A stretch of DNA of 5,728 nt, taken from contig JANPDA010000346.1 of NCBI GenBank assembly GCA_031431235.1, positions 1 to 5,728 on the forward strand, given 5' to 3'. Shown piece after piece: positions 5,635 to 5,728 of this stretch. Position 1 is the first letter of the stretch. The number at the start of each line of letters is the position of its first letter. The position numbers were made by a program, and so were the translations under genes. The stretch is from JANNSW01 sp031431235. Lineage in GTDB: Bacteria > Pseudomonadota > Alphaproteobacteria > Rhizobiales > Hyphomicrobiaceae. The notes beneath the pieces are model-generated. The model was not told the origin of the DNA, did no database searches, and was given only the letters and a program-made list of their open reading frames with translations.

Positions 5635-5728
5635 CGATACCAGCGCCCGAGCCCGGCCTTGTCGTCAGCTACAGCTATCTTTGGCATCGGGAGCATGAGG
5701 CGGGCCGTGAGGAAGGTGCGAAGAATCG
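5631..5728 (+). CDS. Probable PemK/MazF-type toxin, N-terminal 32 codons, cut by window end
   Basis: The frame opens with ATG overlapping the antitoxin stop (ATGA) and stays open to the window end, giving MTIPAPEPGLVVSYSYLW and then HREHEAGREEGAKNR. PGLVVSYSYLW followed by a Glu-rich EEG-K stretch resembles the start of PemK/MazF-like growth inhibitors paired with small antitoxins in Hyphomicrobiales, as I recall them; the catalytic region is outside the window. There is no separate ribosome site before the ATG, so translation is probably coupled to the antitoxin. The expected activity is mRNA cleavage, but with only 32 residues this depends mainly on gene order. Another toxin class, such as RelE or VapC, is possible, though the sequence does not look like either. 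Confidence 0.6.
   Translation, partial: MTIPAPEPGLVVSYSYLWHREHEAGREEGAKN

Overview
The window is GC-rich DNA with dense coding on both strands. The codon use and protein types suggest an alphaproteobacterium, most likely Hyphomicrobiales (Bradyrhizobium, Bosea or a relative). The clues are a DivJ/PleC/PdhS-like histidine kinase, a four-cysteine thermonuclease-like protein, an HpaB-family hydroxylase and a Phd-type antitoxin gene overlapping a short toxin start. The taxonomy is inferred from remembered family resemblance, not from a search.

Layout. Positions 1-757 (minus) hold the N-terminal 252 residues of a cytoplasmic molybdopterin oxidoreductase; its 3' part runs off the left edge. Upstream on the same strand, 65 bp away, is a complete six-helix membrane histidine kinase (823-2403). 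These two may be co-transcribed, and the gap contains an inverted repeat that could cover the oxidoreductase ribosome binding site. A 276-bp divergent region (2404-2679) separates the kinase from an exported or membrane-anchored thermonuclease-like protein (2680-3174, plus). That gene converges on a small VOC (glyoxalase/bleomycin-resistance fold) gene (3268-3675, minus), best started at a GTG. Across a 133-bp AT-richer divergent region lies an HpaB-type flavin-dependent hydroxylase homologue (3809-5260, plus). The right end carries a toxin-antitoxin operon: an AT-rich operator-like block of palindromes (5284-5323), a Phd/YefM-type antitoxin (5356-5634), and the first 32 codons of a probable PemK/MazF-type toxin overlapping it by ATGA (5631 to the window end).

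How the genes might work together. The kinase and oxidoreductase form one candidate unit, signal sensing next to a redox enzyme, but no response regulator is visible. The VOC and HpaB-like genes share a divergent control region and could belong to the same aromatic-compound process, although no flavin reductase is present. The toxin-antitoxin pair is self-contained and probably autoregulated. I see no tRNA, rRNA, CRISPR array, insertion sequence or phage gene. The very long overlapping open frames (for example 820-3174 plus and 3722-5338 minus) are shadows caused by high GC. I found no clearly new multi-gene system; the points most worth checking are the divergent HpaB-family enzyme, the palindromic operator block and the possible ribosome-site hairpin.
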